In this document: positions 48,351 to 58,500 of the stretch, one piece after another
Position numbering within the stretch: the first letter of the stretch is position 1
How the letters are laid out: every line of letters begins with the position of its first letter
NCBI GenBank assembly: GCA_037974665.1
Contig: CM075765.1
Location: 4,345,501 to 4,409,500, forward strand
From: Ehretia macrophylla
Taxonomy: Eukaryota; Streptophyta; Magnoliopsida; Boraginales; Ehretiaceae
Length of the DNA: 64,000 nucleotides
Direction of reading: 5' to 3'
Made by a program: the position numbers and the translations under genes
Notes under the pieces: generated by a model
The model's database searches: none
Told to the model about the DNA's origin: nothing
What the model saw: the letters and a program-made list of their open reading frames with translations, nothing else

Positions 48351-48882
48351 TTGATGGAAAAGATAGAGAATGTGCAATTGATCCAGAAAATGATGCTCAT
48401 CACTCAGAGTAGGCAGAAAAGTTATGCCGATAGAAGAAGAAGAGACTTGGAGTTTGAGGTAGGTGATAAGGTATTTTTGAAATTGTCTCCTAGGAAAGGA
48501 TTGATTAGGCATGACAAAGGTAGAAAATTAAGTCCGATGTACGTAGGACCGTTTAAGACTGTGAAAAGAATTGGTAAGTTAGCATACCGGTTGGGTTTAC
48601 CTCCAAATCTTTCTGGTATACATAATGTGTTCCATGTCTCAATGTTGAGGAAGTATCAACCCGACCCTTCCCATATCTTGGAGCCAGAAGCGCTACAACT
48701 TCGTGAGAACCTCTCCTATGAAGAAAGGCCCGTGCAAATTTTAGACGAACAAGAACGGGAGTTGCATAGGAAGAAGATTCCTATGGTGAAGGTGTTGTGG
48801 AACAACCATGGAATCGAGGAAGCAACCTAGGAGTTACGGGATCAAATGGAGAAGCAACATCTGGAGTTGTTTTCAAGGTAAG
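48351..48882 (+). pseudogene. Integrase C-terminus with chromodomain-like tail
   Basis: It contains 'GPFKTVKRIGKLAYRLGLPP', 'HNVFHVSMLRKY' and then 'KKIPMVKVLWNNHGIEEAT', the segment where chromoviruses of the Tekay/Del type carry a chromodomain. The tryptophan expected after EEAT is the stop codon TAG at 48828-48830. The following codons read on as ELRDQMEKQH to a TAA near 48880. Chromodomains of this type are thought to steer integration to particular chromatin. Confidence 0.88.
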
Positions 48883-48909
48883 AATAAATTGTGAGGATGC
48901 AATTCTTTT

Positions 48910-48922
48910 AAGGAGGGGAGGA
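48910..48922 (+). other. Polypurine tract of the Tekay-like element
   Basis: AAGGAGGGGAGGA lies immediately before the 3' LTR start TGTAAGACCC, the plus-strand primer position. Confidence 0.9.
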
Positions 48923-49219
48923 TGTAAGACCCGGCACGAGAGCCTATACGTAATTACACTATTAATAATGCATTTATATCATTTCATATGCATTAGCATC
49001 AATTAACATGCAATAATGTCATTTAACGTGCATTTTCATCGTTACATGCAAATGTGTTCAATTACGTGCATTAGGGAGTTTTAGGTGTCGTAGACATTAA
49101 TTGTACTCCAATAAGTCAAGAATAGTAACCAATTAGCTGCAATTCAACCAAAATGGCAAACTAGCAATACATGATTTAGTTAGAGGGCACTATTGACATT
49201 TGGCAAAATAGGATATTTC

Positions 49220-51525
49220 TGTTAGAGATATGCCCTAATGCTACATATTTGGATGACATATATTGGGGCATTTTGACATTTACTTATGGCATTAGTGTTT
49301 ATATGTTCGTTTACATATTGACATAATTAAGACATTCATATTCTCCTTCTTTACGTGTATGAATGAGTCCTTAGTATTTTCATTAGAGGAATGTATTCTA
49401 AAAGCGTTTAGAATATGTTGGCGTATTTCCTTAATATGATAAATACTTAAAGTGTTCATAGTCCTTAGATTATTTGATCGGGACTTTAATAATCAATTAC
49501 GGACTATCACATGTGTTGTTACCTTTGATTAACATAGAGATGTTAATGATAAAAGATGGTGAGCCACGTGCCATAATAGCATAGCGATGCAACTAACAAA
49601 CATGTGGATGACTATTAGTCGAATAGATCATTGAATGTGACGTGAATAACAAATTACATAACTTTGGATTAATAATTTGTTAATCGTTGCGATTGTGCAT
49701 GTAATCCTTAGACTTGAGACATTACGGTTGTCATATGTATTGGGGTTTGATTCTAGCGTTTGGACAATGATTGTTTCGACAAACGAGATAAGATACGTCC
49801 TCTCCCAGTTTCATTCGTCTAGTATAGTGATTGACAAGTAGTGGTCAAGAGAGAATCCGTTAACCTCCGACGTGAGGTGATGTCCTATGCGATCTAAGAT
49901 TGGTTGTTTAATGAGGAAATCCTTGGCCAATGTATGAATGATGGAGAAAAGGGTTTTCCATGTGTCATCTCTCATTACACCAATTAGATCTATGCATGGT
50001 ATCGAGTTTATGAACTTAATCGAATCATGGTTCTTGCTCGACGGGACAATTAATGGAAGGATTGGATTGCACGATAATCGGCGACCATAAATAGATTCAC
50101 TTGAATAAGACTTCATTGCTTTATGAACTGTCTTGATACGTTGGTAGCTAGAACGTCACTCAAGAACTCTGAGGGTGTTTTGAGAATGACGGGAGATATT
50201 CTCTAAACAAATCGAATAGCTCGATTAACATTGAAAGTGTTTAACGTTTCTTCAGTGCTATATAGTAGTGAATCTAGAAAGTCACACACAATAGATCATG
50301 GTGAATGTTTTTCCTATTGAGCTTGATTTAGTTTCTCTTAAATTGTTAAAGTGTTAACAATTGCGTTTAGTTTCTCTTGAATTATTAAAGTGTTAATAAT
50401 TGCATTTAGTTTCTCTTGAATTGTTAAAGTGTTAACAATTATATTTTGTTTCTCTTATATTGTTAAGGAGTTAACAATTGTGTAATTGTTAAGGAGTTAA
50501 CAATTGTGTAATTGTTAAGGAGTTAACAATTGTGTAATTGTTAAGAAGTTAACAATGGTGTAATTGACCTTTTAAAAGTTATTGAGGTCAATATGCAATT
50601 ATTATTGAGTGTTGGGGCTAATGTGAAAATATGAAAAGGTTGTTTTCATAATTTCAACTAATTGTGATTAAGTTGAATATTTAAATACATTAGTGGAAAA
50701 ATACTACAATAAAAGAAACAAAAGATGACAAAGTTGTCATCTTTTCTTTTCTAACAAAGAGACAACACAACCAAGAATTGAGAAAGGTTGTCTTCTCTTT
50801 TGTTTAAAAGTTGGGACAACAATGAGGAAAGTAAGGAAAAAAGATGACAAGGCTTGTCTTTTTCTTCTCTCCACACGTTGGAGAAAGAAAAAGATGATGA
50901 AAAAAATTGTCTTCTTCTTGAACATAGAATAGAGTTGTCATCATCTCTCTCTCTCTCCTCAAGCCTCCATGGCTGAAAATCAGAGAAAAACGCAGCAAAT
51001 AATGAGAAGAAGAAGTCTTATCTTCATCATTATCTTCATCATACATGGCTGAAAAATGAAGCAAAAGAGATGAAGTTGTCTTTTCTTCTTCTTCACCAAA
51101 CGTAGCCATGAACAAGGAAGAAGAAGGAAATGGTTTTGCTTTCTTCTTCACCAACAAGCTCATAAATCTTCCATAGTAGATCTAGCACAAAACAACCACG
51201 GAAATGGAGAAGCCATTCATTGCTCGTGTGGACGGACTAGAGCCCTTGTGCTTTCAAGGGGTTGTGTTTTCAATCAAGTGAACAAAATTTCAGATTTGTG
51301 GCTTCCTTGAGTTGTCTACAAGAGGTATCATCTTCTTCTATCTCTTGTCAATATATATATTTGCTATATATATGTTTTGCATATGTTAATCACATGATAT
51401 CAAGATTAGAGTTTCATATGAACATTTGCTTTGAATTCCTGAAAAATTTTTGAATGTCATGTTTTCGCTTCCGCTCGATTCTTAGCAAGATGATGTTCAT
51501 AGCTCTAAATATACAAGATCCTTCA
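49220..51525 (+). mobile_element. Copia-type solo LTR (2.3 kb)
   Basis: It starts TGTTAGAGATATGCCC and ends CCTTCA, flanked by the exact target-site duplication ATTTC (49215-49219 and 51526-51530). No primer-binding site, coding region or second LTR is present, so this is a solo LTR. The TGTTRGR...ATGCCC start resembles the copia LTRs at 6589 and 21573. It contains palindromic tandem repeats at 50330-50575. Confidence 0.88.
50330..50575. repeat. Tandem palindromic repeats TTGTTAA-N-TTAACAA
   Basis: About three units of roughly 48 bp ('tttagtttctcttgaattgttaaagtgttaacaatt'-like) are followed by four 26-bp units ('ttgttaaggagttaacaa' plus spacer). Each unit holds an inverted pair TTGTTAA and TTAACAA separated by four bases. 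Confidence 0.9.
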
Positions 51526-52249
51526 ATTTCATCACCTAACTCCACTATTATTGACCAAGCAAAAACACACAAACACACAAAAACATACATATATACACGG
51601 TCAAAGAGGGAGAAGAGAGGGAGAGAAGAAAAAGAGGAAAAGAAGAAGAAAGAAGAAGAAGAAGAAGGGGGAGAGGAAGCTTCGTCAAGCCATTTTGAGC
51701 CATTTTCGAGCTTTTCTTGCATCGTACAACTTTGGTCTTGCAAATCTATCACTTTGGAGGTGAGGGTTATTTTCTTAAATGTTTTTCAAAGTTATATTGG
51801 GCATAATTTGTGGATATATATATGTGTTGAGCTTGATTTAGGGATCATATAAGCTTATGTCTTACATTCAAGCTTAGTTGAGGGTTTTGAACTTGTGAAG
51901 GGCGTTTGATGTTATATGGTTATATAACTTGCTATCTCAAGTTTACTTATATTTATATGAACCTTTATAACGCTTGAGTTTGATGATTACACTTGGAATT
52001 GAGCTAGGAAGTTATTCATATCCTAGAACACAAACGATGCTTGAAGGTTAAGTTGAGTTGTTGTTGATTGTTGCTAGCCTTGGAGAATCAAGTGGTTGTT
52101 GAGCTTAATTGTGTTCTAGGGTAGATAAATTTTGCATTATTGGATGTTTGCGAAGAGGTTTGGGATTTGGTGGAGGTGGATTTAGAGTTAGGAAGTGTTT
52201 TAGAAGCGAGAAATGGCCATTTTCGGCTTGTGTTTGCTGGGTTTTTCCC

Positions 52250-52425
52250 CAGTCGGTCGAGGCAGTCGGTTGAGGGCCTCGACGGACTCACCTCAACTGA
52301 CTCAACCAGTAGAAGTTGGTCGAAGGAGTCGATCGAGGCCCTCGACCGACTCCCTCGTTAGTAGGAGTCGGTCGAAGGAGTCGATCGAGACCCTCGTCTG
52401 ACTCCCTCATCTGACTGCCCCTCCC
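52250..52425. repeat. Expanded AGTCGGTCGA palindromic block in 3' LTR
   Basis: Repeats of 'agtcggtcga' and its complement 'tcgaccgact', with variants, fill this GC-rich stretch. The matching block of the 5' LTR (35828-35909) is about half as long. Confidence 0.85.
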
Positions 52426-53698
52426 CTCTTTGCACAGCATTTTTCTAAAGCTCGTATCTCATTCAATTCAACTCCAAATTGAGTTCTGTTTGATTCTAGA
52501 ACTATCTACTTTCGATAAGCTTTAATTCTAGACCAAGATCAGGTTAATTGGAATTTGGAAATGTAGGTAAATTAATTGATTAATTTAATCTAATGCAAAA
52601 GTGTTGAAAACACTTGCATGATGAGACAACCTTCCTTGTTGACCTCCACATTGTGTCTATGAATTCTAAATGTAAGATGTTGTAATTGTTTAAAAGTTTA
52701 TATGTTGAATATGTTCAAGGTTAGTTACATGCTTATGTGGTTGGAGGCAATCTACTTTGTTGCCTCCCTTTCCTGTTGATGCATATATTTTGCTTATCAT
52801 GTTAACAATTACGGGCGCGACGGTTGCAACTATAATTATGGGTATGGTAGTGTTCGTTTCCCCTGGGTAGATAGGGCTACCAATCGATCTCGACTACCAT
52901 GGTCCCCGGTGTTTATTCGGATATCACCAAATGTTTGGAGTTGGGAAAAAGTGATAAAGATTGATTAAAGGCATGTCGTCTACAGCAATTGCAAGGAAAA
53001 ACTGTATCCTTTGATACATGGTAAACCCACCTTCGCTTGGGCCCTTGAGGACCTCGGATGGTAAAGTTATGTGTTATTGCTTGTTCATTTATTCTTGTAC
53101 TTAACTGCAACTCATGCATGACATGTTTTTCAAAAGGGCTTTCTAAATGTTGAAAATGTCTGCAAAAACCTTCTGTGACCTTTAACCCTCGCCGAGCTAA
53201 GTGTAGTTCATCCCTTTTCATGACAATCTTTCAAGTGAGGTCGAGCCTGAGCCAAGGACTCAAGTTGAGGGTGAGACTTACTTGTGTGACGAGTCGGACT
53301 TCTGCTTGTTGTGACCATGCTTGCTATTAATGCTATTCTTGATGTTAAATTATGTTAATGTTGAACAACTTCATGTATTGTAATATTCTTTTGGATTTGG
53401 TTATGTAACTAGCCTTCTAAACGTTAGATTGTAACCTCACTAATGTCTTATTCTTTTGAGGTCTAGAAGGCATGGATGTTTGCAACATGCCTTGTGGGTA
53501 ACGCTAAGCCTTGTATATAGGTATGAACAGGTTAAGGAAAGTTAAAATGCAGTTAGATCGAGTACCCTTCTTGAAGTTACTTGTGGAATTTATAATGTCT
53601 AGTCTATGAATTGATGATTGTACTGGTTTATCTATCCCGCTCATGTCACGTGCTGGCCTTGTCTTAGCAATGGGTCAGGGTTGGGGCATGACAATGGT

Positions 53699-53870
53699 AG
53701 TGTCGAGGAAGCCGGGCAGCATCGGGCTTGCTGGTATACCTCGACTACCATGGTTGCCTAGTCCCTCTTTCGCTAGGGATGCCACCCTGGGAGAGTTGGG
53801 TCATGGGATATTCGGGGTACATCTAGAGTATACCCAATTCGGAGTAATAAGGTGGTATGGCATTCATTTA
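53699..53870 (+). mobile_element. Plus-oriented gypsy LTR fragment (right part)
   Basis: It continues the LTR interrupted at 34816: joined there, the order '...gggcatggt' then 'agtgtcgaggaagcc' matches the intact related LTR at 2475-2495. It contains 'cctcgactaccatgg' and 'cgctagggatgccaccc'. The LTR is cut at about 53870, where the right Mutator-like arm begins, so its end and the rest of that element are deleted. Confidence 0.75.
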
Positions 53871-54150
53871 AATAAAAGAAGGGGTGGGGGAAGAAGGGGG
53901 GAGAAAAAAAACAAATATCAAAAGTTTTTATGGTCAAGAAGGGTGCTTTTGGAACTTTGCCTCATTAATCAAGGGTACAATGGTCATTTTGGCATGAATA
54001 GTATAATTTTCCATCAATTTTAACGGCTCATTTGACAGAAAGGACCAATTGCGCAAGTTTTTAGTAACATTGATGACTATTACTATCACTTTTGAAATAT
54101 TAAAAACTAAATTGAAAGTAGAGGTAAACATTAGGGACTAATAGTAAAAA
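53871..54150 (-). mobile_element. Right arm of the split Mutator-like element
   Basis: On the minus strand the outer end reads 'actattagtccctaatg' and then 'ttacctctactttcaattta' and 'atttcaaaagtgatagtaa', matching the left arm at 21255-21400 in inverted orientation. The inner part is G-rich, opposite the C-rich inner part of the left arm. Confidence 0.72.
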
Positions 54151-54629
54151 ATTTTAAACTGAAAATTAAACTTTCAAGTTTAGTTTACGAGATCAGGATC
54201 TACTTTTGACCGAATTTGTTTGAATCAAGACAAGTATATGATAATATGCCCTTGTCTCACCTTCTAAAGAGAGTGACAACAATAAATACAATGCTGAAAT
54301 TTCCAAAATAATGGGTTTGAAAATTTGGGGTACAAAAGTCAGAAGTTCAAATTGCTATAATTGGCCTTTTGACAAAAACAGTAATAATAATTCAGGATTT
54401 TTTTTAACTAATATTTTATACTAACATTCTAACATTACATTTTGAATATTTATTTTATTTTTAAATTAAAAAATAATAATAATAAGTAAAGTGAAATGTA
54501 AGTATTTGAATAACGAAGATCCTCTGAACACCTTTTTATTTTTTTTATATTTTTGTCGTTAGGCACACTCAAGACCGCTTAGCATTCCAATCAGACATTA
54601 TCACACTCAGATACTGACAGCAAATAGAA
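54151..54629. other. AT-rich spacer
   Basis: No gene or bounded repeat was recognised. A minus-strand AATAAA near 54536-54541 lies downstream of the possible exon at 54630-54719. Confidence 0.4.
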
Positions 54630-54719
54630 CTAGACGGAGCGAGCTGCTCCGACTCCACTAAGCACTTGGTTGATCATCTCCTTCACTGCACTCACTGGAG
54701 AGAAGGGATCATACCCAAT
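54630..54719 (-). pseudogene. Possible orphan terminal exon, unknown gene
   Basis: On the minus strand an acceptor-like 'acttacaactag'-type pyrimidine/AG context precedes an open 29-codon run beginning IGYDPFSPVSAVKEMINQVL and ending at TAG, with AATAAA about 90 nt beyond. The composition looks protein-like rather than random. No upstream exon was found in the 800 bp before the next gene, part of which is a MITE. It could be a gene fragment, a lost gene's last exon, or chance. The family is not recognised. Confidence 0.25.
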
Positions 54720-54811
54720 CTAGTTGTAAGGTCTTATCACCTTATTAGTAGCCGAAGTGTAGGCCGACTAATTAAGGAGCCATTTTGGCCCAAACTAACA
54801 CAATCACCATA

Positions 54812-55198
54812 AGCTCTGTTTAGCTCAACTGTAAAATTTTAACTTTTGAACTGTAAAATTTTTGTAGTACAATTTTCGTTAAAAATATTATTGAACAAAA
54901 ATCGTTGACTATTTAATTTATATTGAGTAATATTGAGCTTTAAAAAATTTAAAGATAATATTATACTTTAAAAAATATGAAGGAATATATTTAAAAAAGA
55001 AAAATAAAACAACTTTCCACATTATATAAAAACAGTTTCGCAAAAACCTATTTTAAAAAGTTCAAATTTAAAACTTCTTGTTTTTCAACTTCTGTTTTTA
55101 TCTAAAAGCACTTTTAGAAATGGATCAAACAGATAAAATCAATTTCTAAACTTATAAGAAGCACTTTTGACTGTCAAAAAGCTAAGCAAAATGGAGCC
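54812..55198. mobile_element. MITE, GGCTCTGTTTGG family, copy 2
   Basis: This is a diverged relative of 7859-8245, with ends AGCTCTGTTTAGC and, on the other strand, GGCTCCATTTTGCTTAGC. It shares the 'attatataaaaacagttt' and 'ctaaaagcactttta' interior words. It lies between the possible orphan exon and the SAL1-like gene. Confidence 0.75.
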
Positions 55199-55236
55199 TA
55201 GCCTTTTAAATGTCCAGAGAAAAATTAATCGGACTA

Positions 55237-55242
55237 TTTATT
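55237..55242 (-). terminator. Candidate poly(A) signal of the SAL1-like gene
   Basis: A minus-strand AATAAA lies about 260 nt past the stop codon. It is assigned by position only. Confidence 0.35.
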
Positions 55243-55503
55243 CTTGAGAAAGATATTCAATTTTAAGCTCACTGCTTGCTCTACCAATTTCTTCTTCTGT
55301 GGTACCTTATAAGAACTCATTCCAATACATCAGCACAAAACCATTGCATTATTTAAGAACGTGGTCACTGTCTGATAGAATTTGACTTGGCACAATAAGA
55401 AAGGCAAAACTAAGGTCAGCTAAGTGATTTGTGAAGCATGCTTGTCGAAAAAATTAAGAAAACAAGTAACTTGTGGAGTGAACATAACATGTTTTCTTCA
55501 AAG

Positions 55504-58500
55504 CTACAAGGAGGAAACTTTTTCATTCAGTGACTCTTGAACAGCCTTCAAGAGAGCTGGCATCAACTTTTTATTTGTAACGATTATACCTGTGTCCAAA
55601 TCAAGGTATCTTCCCCTAGAGAAGTCCAAAGGATTTCCAGCAGCATCGAGGACAACTCCCCCAGCTTCTGCAGAATTCGCCAACAAGCAACATTTGTCAG
55701 AAGCCAAGAATGCAGAAAACATCAACCCAATCACCACTTCCATTAGCATGACGCAAACCATAAAAGAAAAACAGTGAAACTGGAGAGGCCTCTTAGTCTA
55801 AATCCTGGTACATTCTATACCTGTGACAACTATAGATCCAGCCGCATGATCCCAGATTTTCTCACGGTACCCTTTATGAGGGAAACGCATATATATAGCT
55901 CCATCTCCTCTTGACAAAGCTCCATATTTTGCTTGGCTATCTATTCGCACAGGTGGCACTTTGACGCCCAGTTTCTAGTTTAACAATATGCAAAATTAGG
56001 AGCTTGATAACACACATACACACACACATATAAAGAGAGAGAGCGGCAGGGAGGGAACAAAGGCAGCATACCTTTGCAATTAAGCTAGTTAAGTCATGCA
56101 TTGAATGTGCTGCCTCGTAAGATTCAAAAAATGATGCCTTTTCAGGATTTTCTGTACTACTGACATGCACCTGAAAGGCTATGATGAGTTATAAATAGAT
56201 GACAAGTTATTAATCACAATCTGTGTGTTTTGTGCCAACCTTTGCGGGCAAGGAGTCATCTAGAGACTGCATATATGTTCCAGCACCAACTTCTGCAGAG
56301 AAAAGACAACCAACTTTATCTTCAGGCCCGGTCTGACTAGCAACAGATGTCAACGGAAGATTAGGACAGGCCAGTACACCCAGCACAACCTTCCCTTTGT
56401 CGAGCAATGCTAATGCAATTGCATATTGGTCTCCTCTTAGAAACCTAAGGCACCAATTGGAAGGCATAAGCAATCTCATCAGAGGATCAAGAGAGCAATT
56501 CAGTATCATGCATTCAATTACTAATCTTAAGCTTATCAGAGGGGGCCTTAGAAATTTGTGGATAATTATTGACCAATTTAATGCGTTATCCAAACCTTTT
56601 TGGCATGAAAGAAATGGTGAAACAAGTGCCTCAAATCTTAGAAGATGTCAAATCAGGACAAATATGGAGAGCTCAGTGAATCGAACTTTCTGTCAAAAGT
56701 ATGGCTGCAGTAACTTCTAATGACCATAAAACAGAACTCCTTTCTAAAAACCAAAGAAACGAGGAAGATCACAGAAACAGCCTTTACAGTCTGCTAAGTA
56801 TGTCATGCATAAGATATCTGATTAACATTTGAAGTGACCAATTCCATCAAAATTTATTACCAGTGCTACCTCAAAATGACACCATCCCACATGAAAGGCT
56901 TTATTCAATCTGCTTGTGGAGGACCCCCTGAGATAGAGACCAATATGGGCCTTGCTCAAAATGATCACAGTAGCACTCTATTTTTCTTCCAATAAAAAAT
57001 GAAAAAGCAAGAGAGAAGAGATGGAGGACGCTTGTAATTGCATTCTCAGACTTGAGCAAGTCTAAAAGTTCCAAGTTTCTCAAGAATTTAATTTGACTAG
57101 TCTTGTTTTAACGGCATTACAAACAGCATTGTAGGGCATTAAACCATTAATACTGATGTTTTCCTCCCATAACATACTTCATATATGTGTCTGTGCATAT
57201 AAAAGCAACTGCCAACTCCAATAGGAAAACAATGCTAGCCACCTTTCCACTTCCTTTGGACAGAAGTCGAGCTTTGCTTTTCCATTCTCAAACCTAAATA
57301 TCCTAATATAAAAATACAAACAGCCTGTCTGTAGGGGTACAAGCCCCTCCTTCCCTAGGAATTATTCCTACCATTCACCTAACAGAGGAACACATCAATT
57401 TTCAAACTCTATCTCATTTCTACTTTTTCCATTTTTTGTAGATACAAGTTCTCCAAATTGATTTTTAAGTAGAACACTTGTAAATGATCTGTACACATCT
57501 CAAACAATGTTGCCGATTTTCACCATCGTAAAAAATAATCTCTGCCTATTCATCACTTCCAGTTTAAACCTATACAGTTAGGAGCAGCATAAATAACACA
57601 ATTCCATCTTTCATCAAAAAGTTGCAGGATCTTCCACTAAAAAGTGTTCCAAACCATTTAATAATTCAATCCCATCAAACCAAAGTGAAGAACATTTGAC
57701 AGATCCATTTCCTGCATTTCATTATATCTGTTGCATATTATTGATTAGATTTCTTTCCTTCTTTTATTCGCTTCTTGAGAAGGGAGGGGAATACAGTGCT
57801 TCCTGCATGTGTCTTTACTTTAATAAATAACACAATTCCATCTTTCATCAAAAAGTTGCAGGATCTTCCACTAAAAAGTGTTCCAAACCATTTAATAATT
57901 CAATCCCATCAAACCAAAGTGAAGAACATTTGACAGATCCATTTCCTGCATTTCATTATATCTGTTGCATATTATTAATTAGATTTCTTTCCTTCTTTTA
58001 TTCGCTTCTTGAGAAGGGAGGGGAATACAGTGCTTCCTGCATGTGTCTTTACTTTCCCATATTAATGAGCAAAAGGAAAGAGATGAAGCACCCACACACA
58101 CAGAGAGAGGAGAGATCAAAGTCACAATAATGGATTTTAATATTTCAACGTTTAAAGACACCATATAATACATGGCAGCATTGGGTAATCCATTACTTTG
58201 GGTGGAAGATACAGGGGGAGTATTTCCTACGGTAAACTCACTTAATGACAGGGAGTATTTCCTACAGTAAACTCACTTAATGACGTAACAAAACCTTGCA
58301 ACACCCCAAGCATGTCCTAGAGAAGTCCCTTGCATTGTTAATCAGTACACATGCAAAAGCAAGAAATCAAATAAAAATGAACCAGCATTGTTTAATTCTG
58401 CAGTAGCAGGAGTGCAAATAACTTTCACATTGATTGGCACTAATCTGGGAATATAACAGAGAAAGAACATAGAAGATGAAGAAGATGAAAGACAAAAGCA

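Larger units (their letters stand above)
34817..53693 (+). mobile_element. Tekay/Del-like Ty3/gypsy chromovirus, 18.9 kb with inserts
   Basis: The element is bounded by TGTAAGACCCGG and GACA ends with an exact 5-bp target-site duplication ATGGT (34812-34816 and 53694-53698). It has long LTRs, an initiator-methionine primer site, gag with two zinc knuckles, protease, RT-RNase H, integrase, and a C-terminal chromodomain-like tail, in Ty3/gypsy order. Placement in the Tekay/Del clade rests on the large LTRs and the 'HNVFHVSMLRKY' and 'KIPMVKVLW' motifs. It is interrupted by a 7.0-kb element in gag and a 2.3-kb solo LTR in its 3' LTR. Stops in every domain make it non-autonomous now. Confidence 0.93.
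48923..53693 (+). mobile_element. 3' LTR of the Tekay-like element, interrupted
   Basis: It matches 34817-37183 except for a 2306-bp solo LTR with its 5-bp duplication (49220-51530) and an expanded GC-rich palindromic block near 52250-52425. Without the insertion the LTR is about 2460 bp, some 93 bp longer than its partner. Open frames in it, including the glutamate- and lysine-rich ones near 51450-51850, are LTR sequence. Confidence 0.92.

Noticed and set aside
50330..50575. CRISPR-like array
   Set aside because: The units are direct tandem copies without unique spacers, in a plant LTR.
51454..51852. 132-codon open frame with a lysine and glutamate run
   Set aside because: It is purine-rich LTR sequence, present in the 5' LTR as a broken frame, and spans the edge of a solo LTR insertion.
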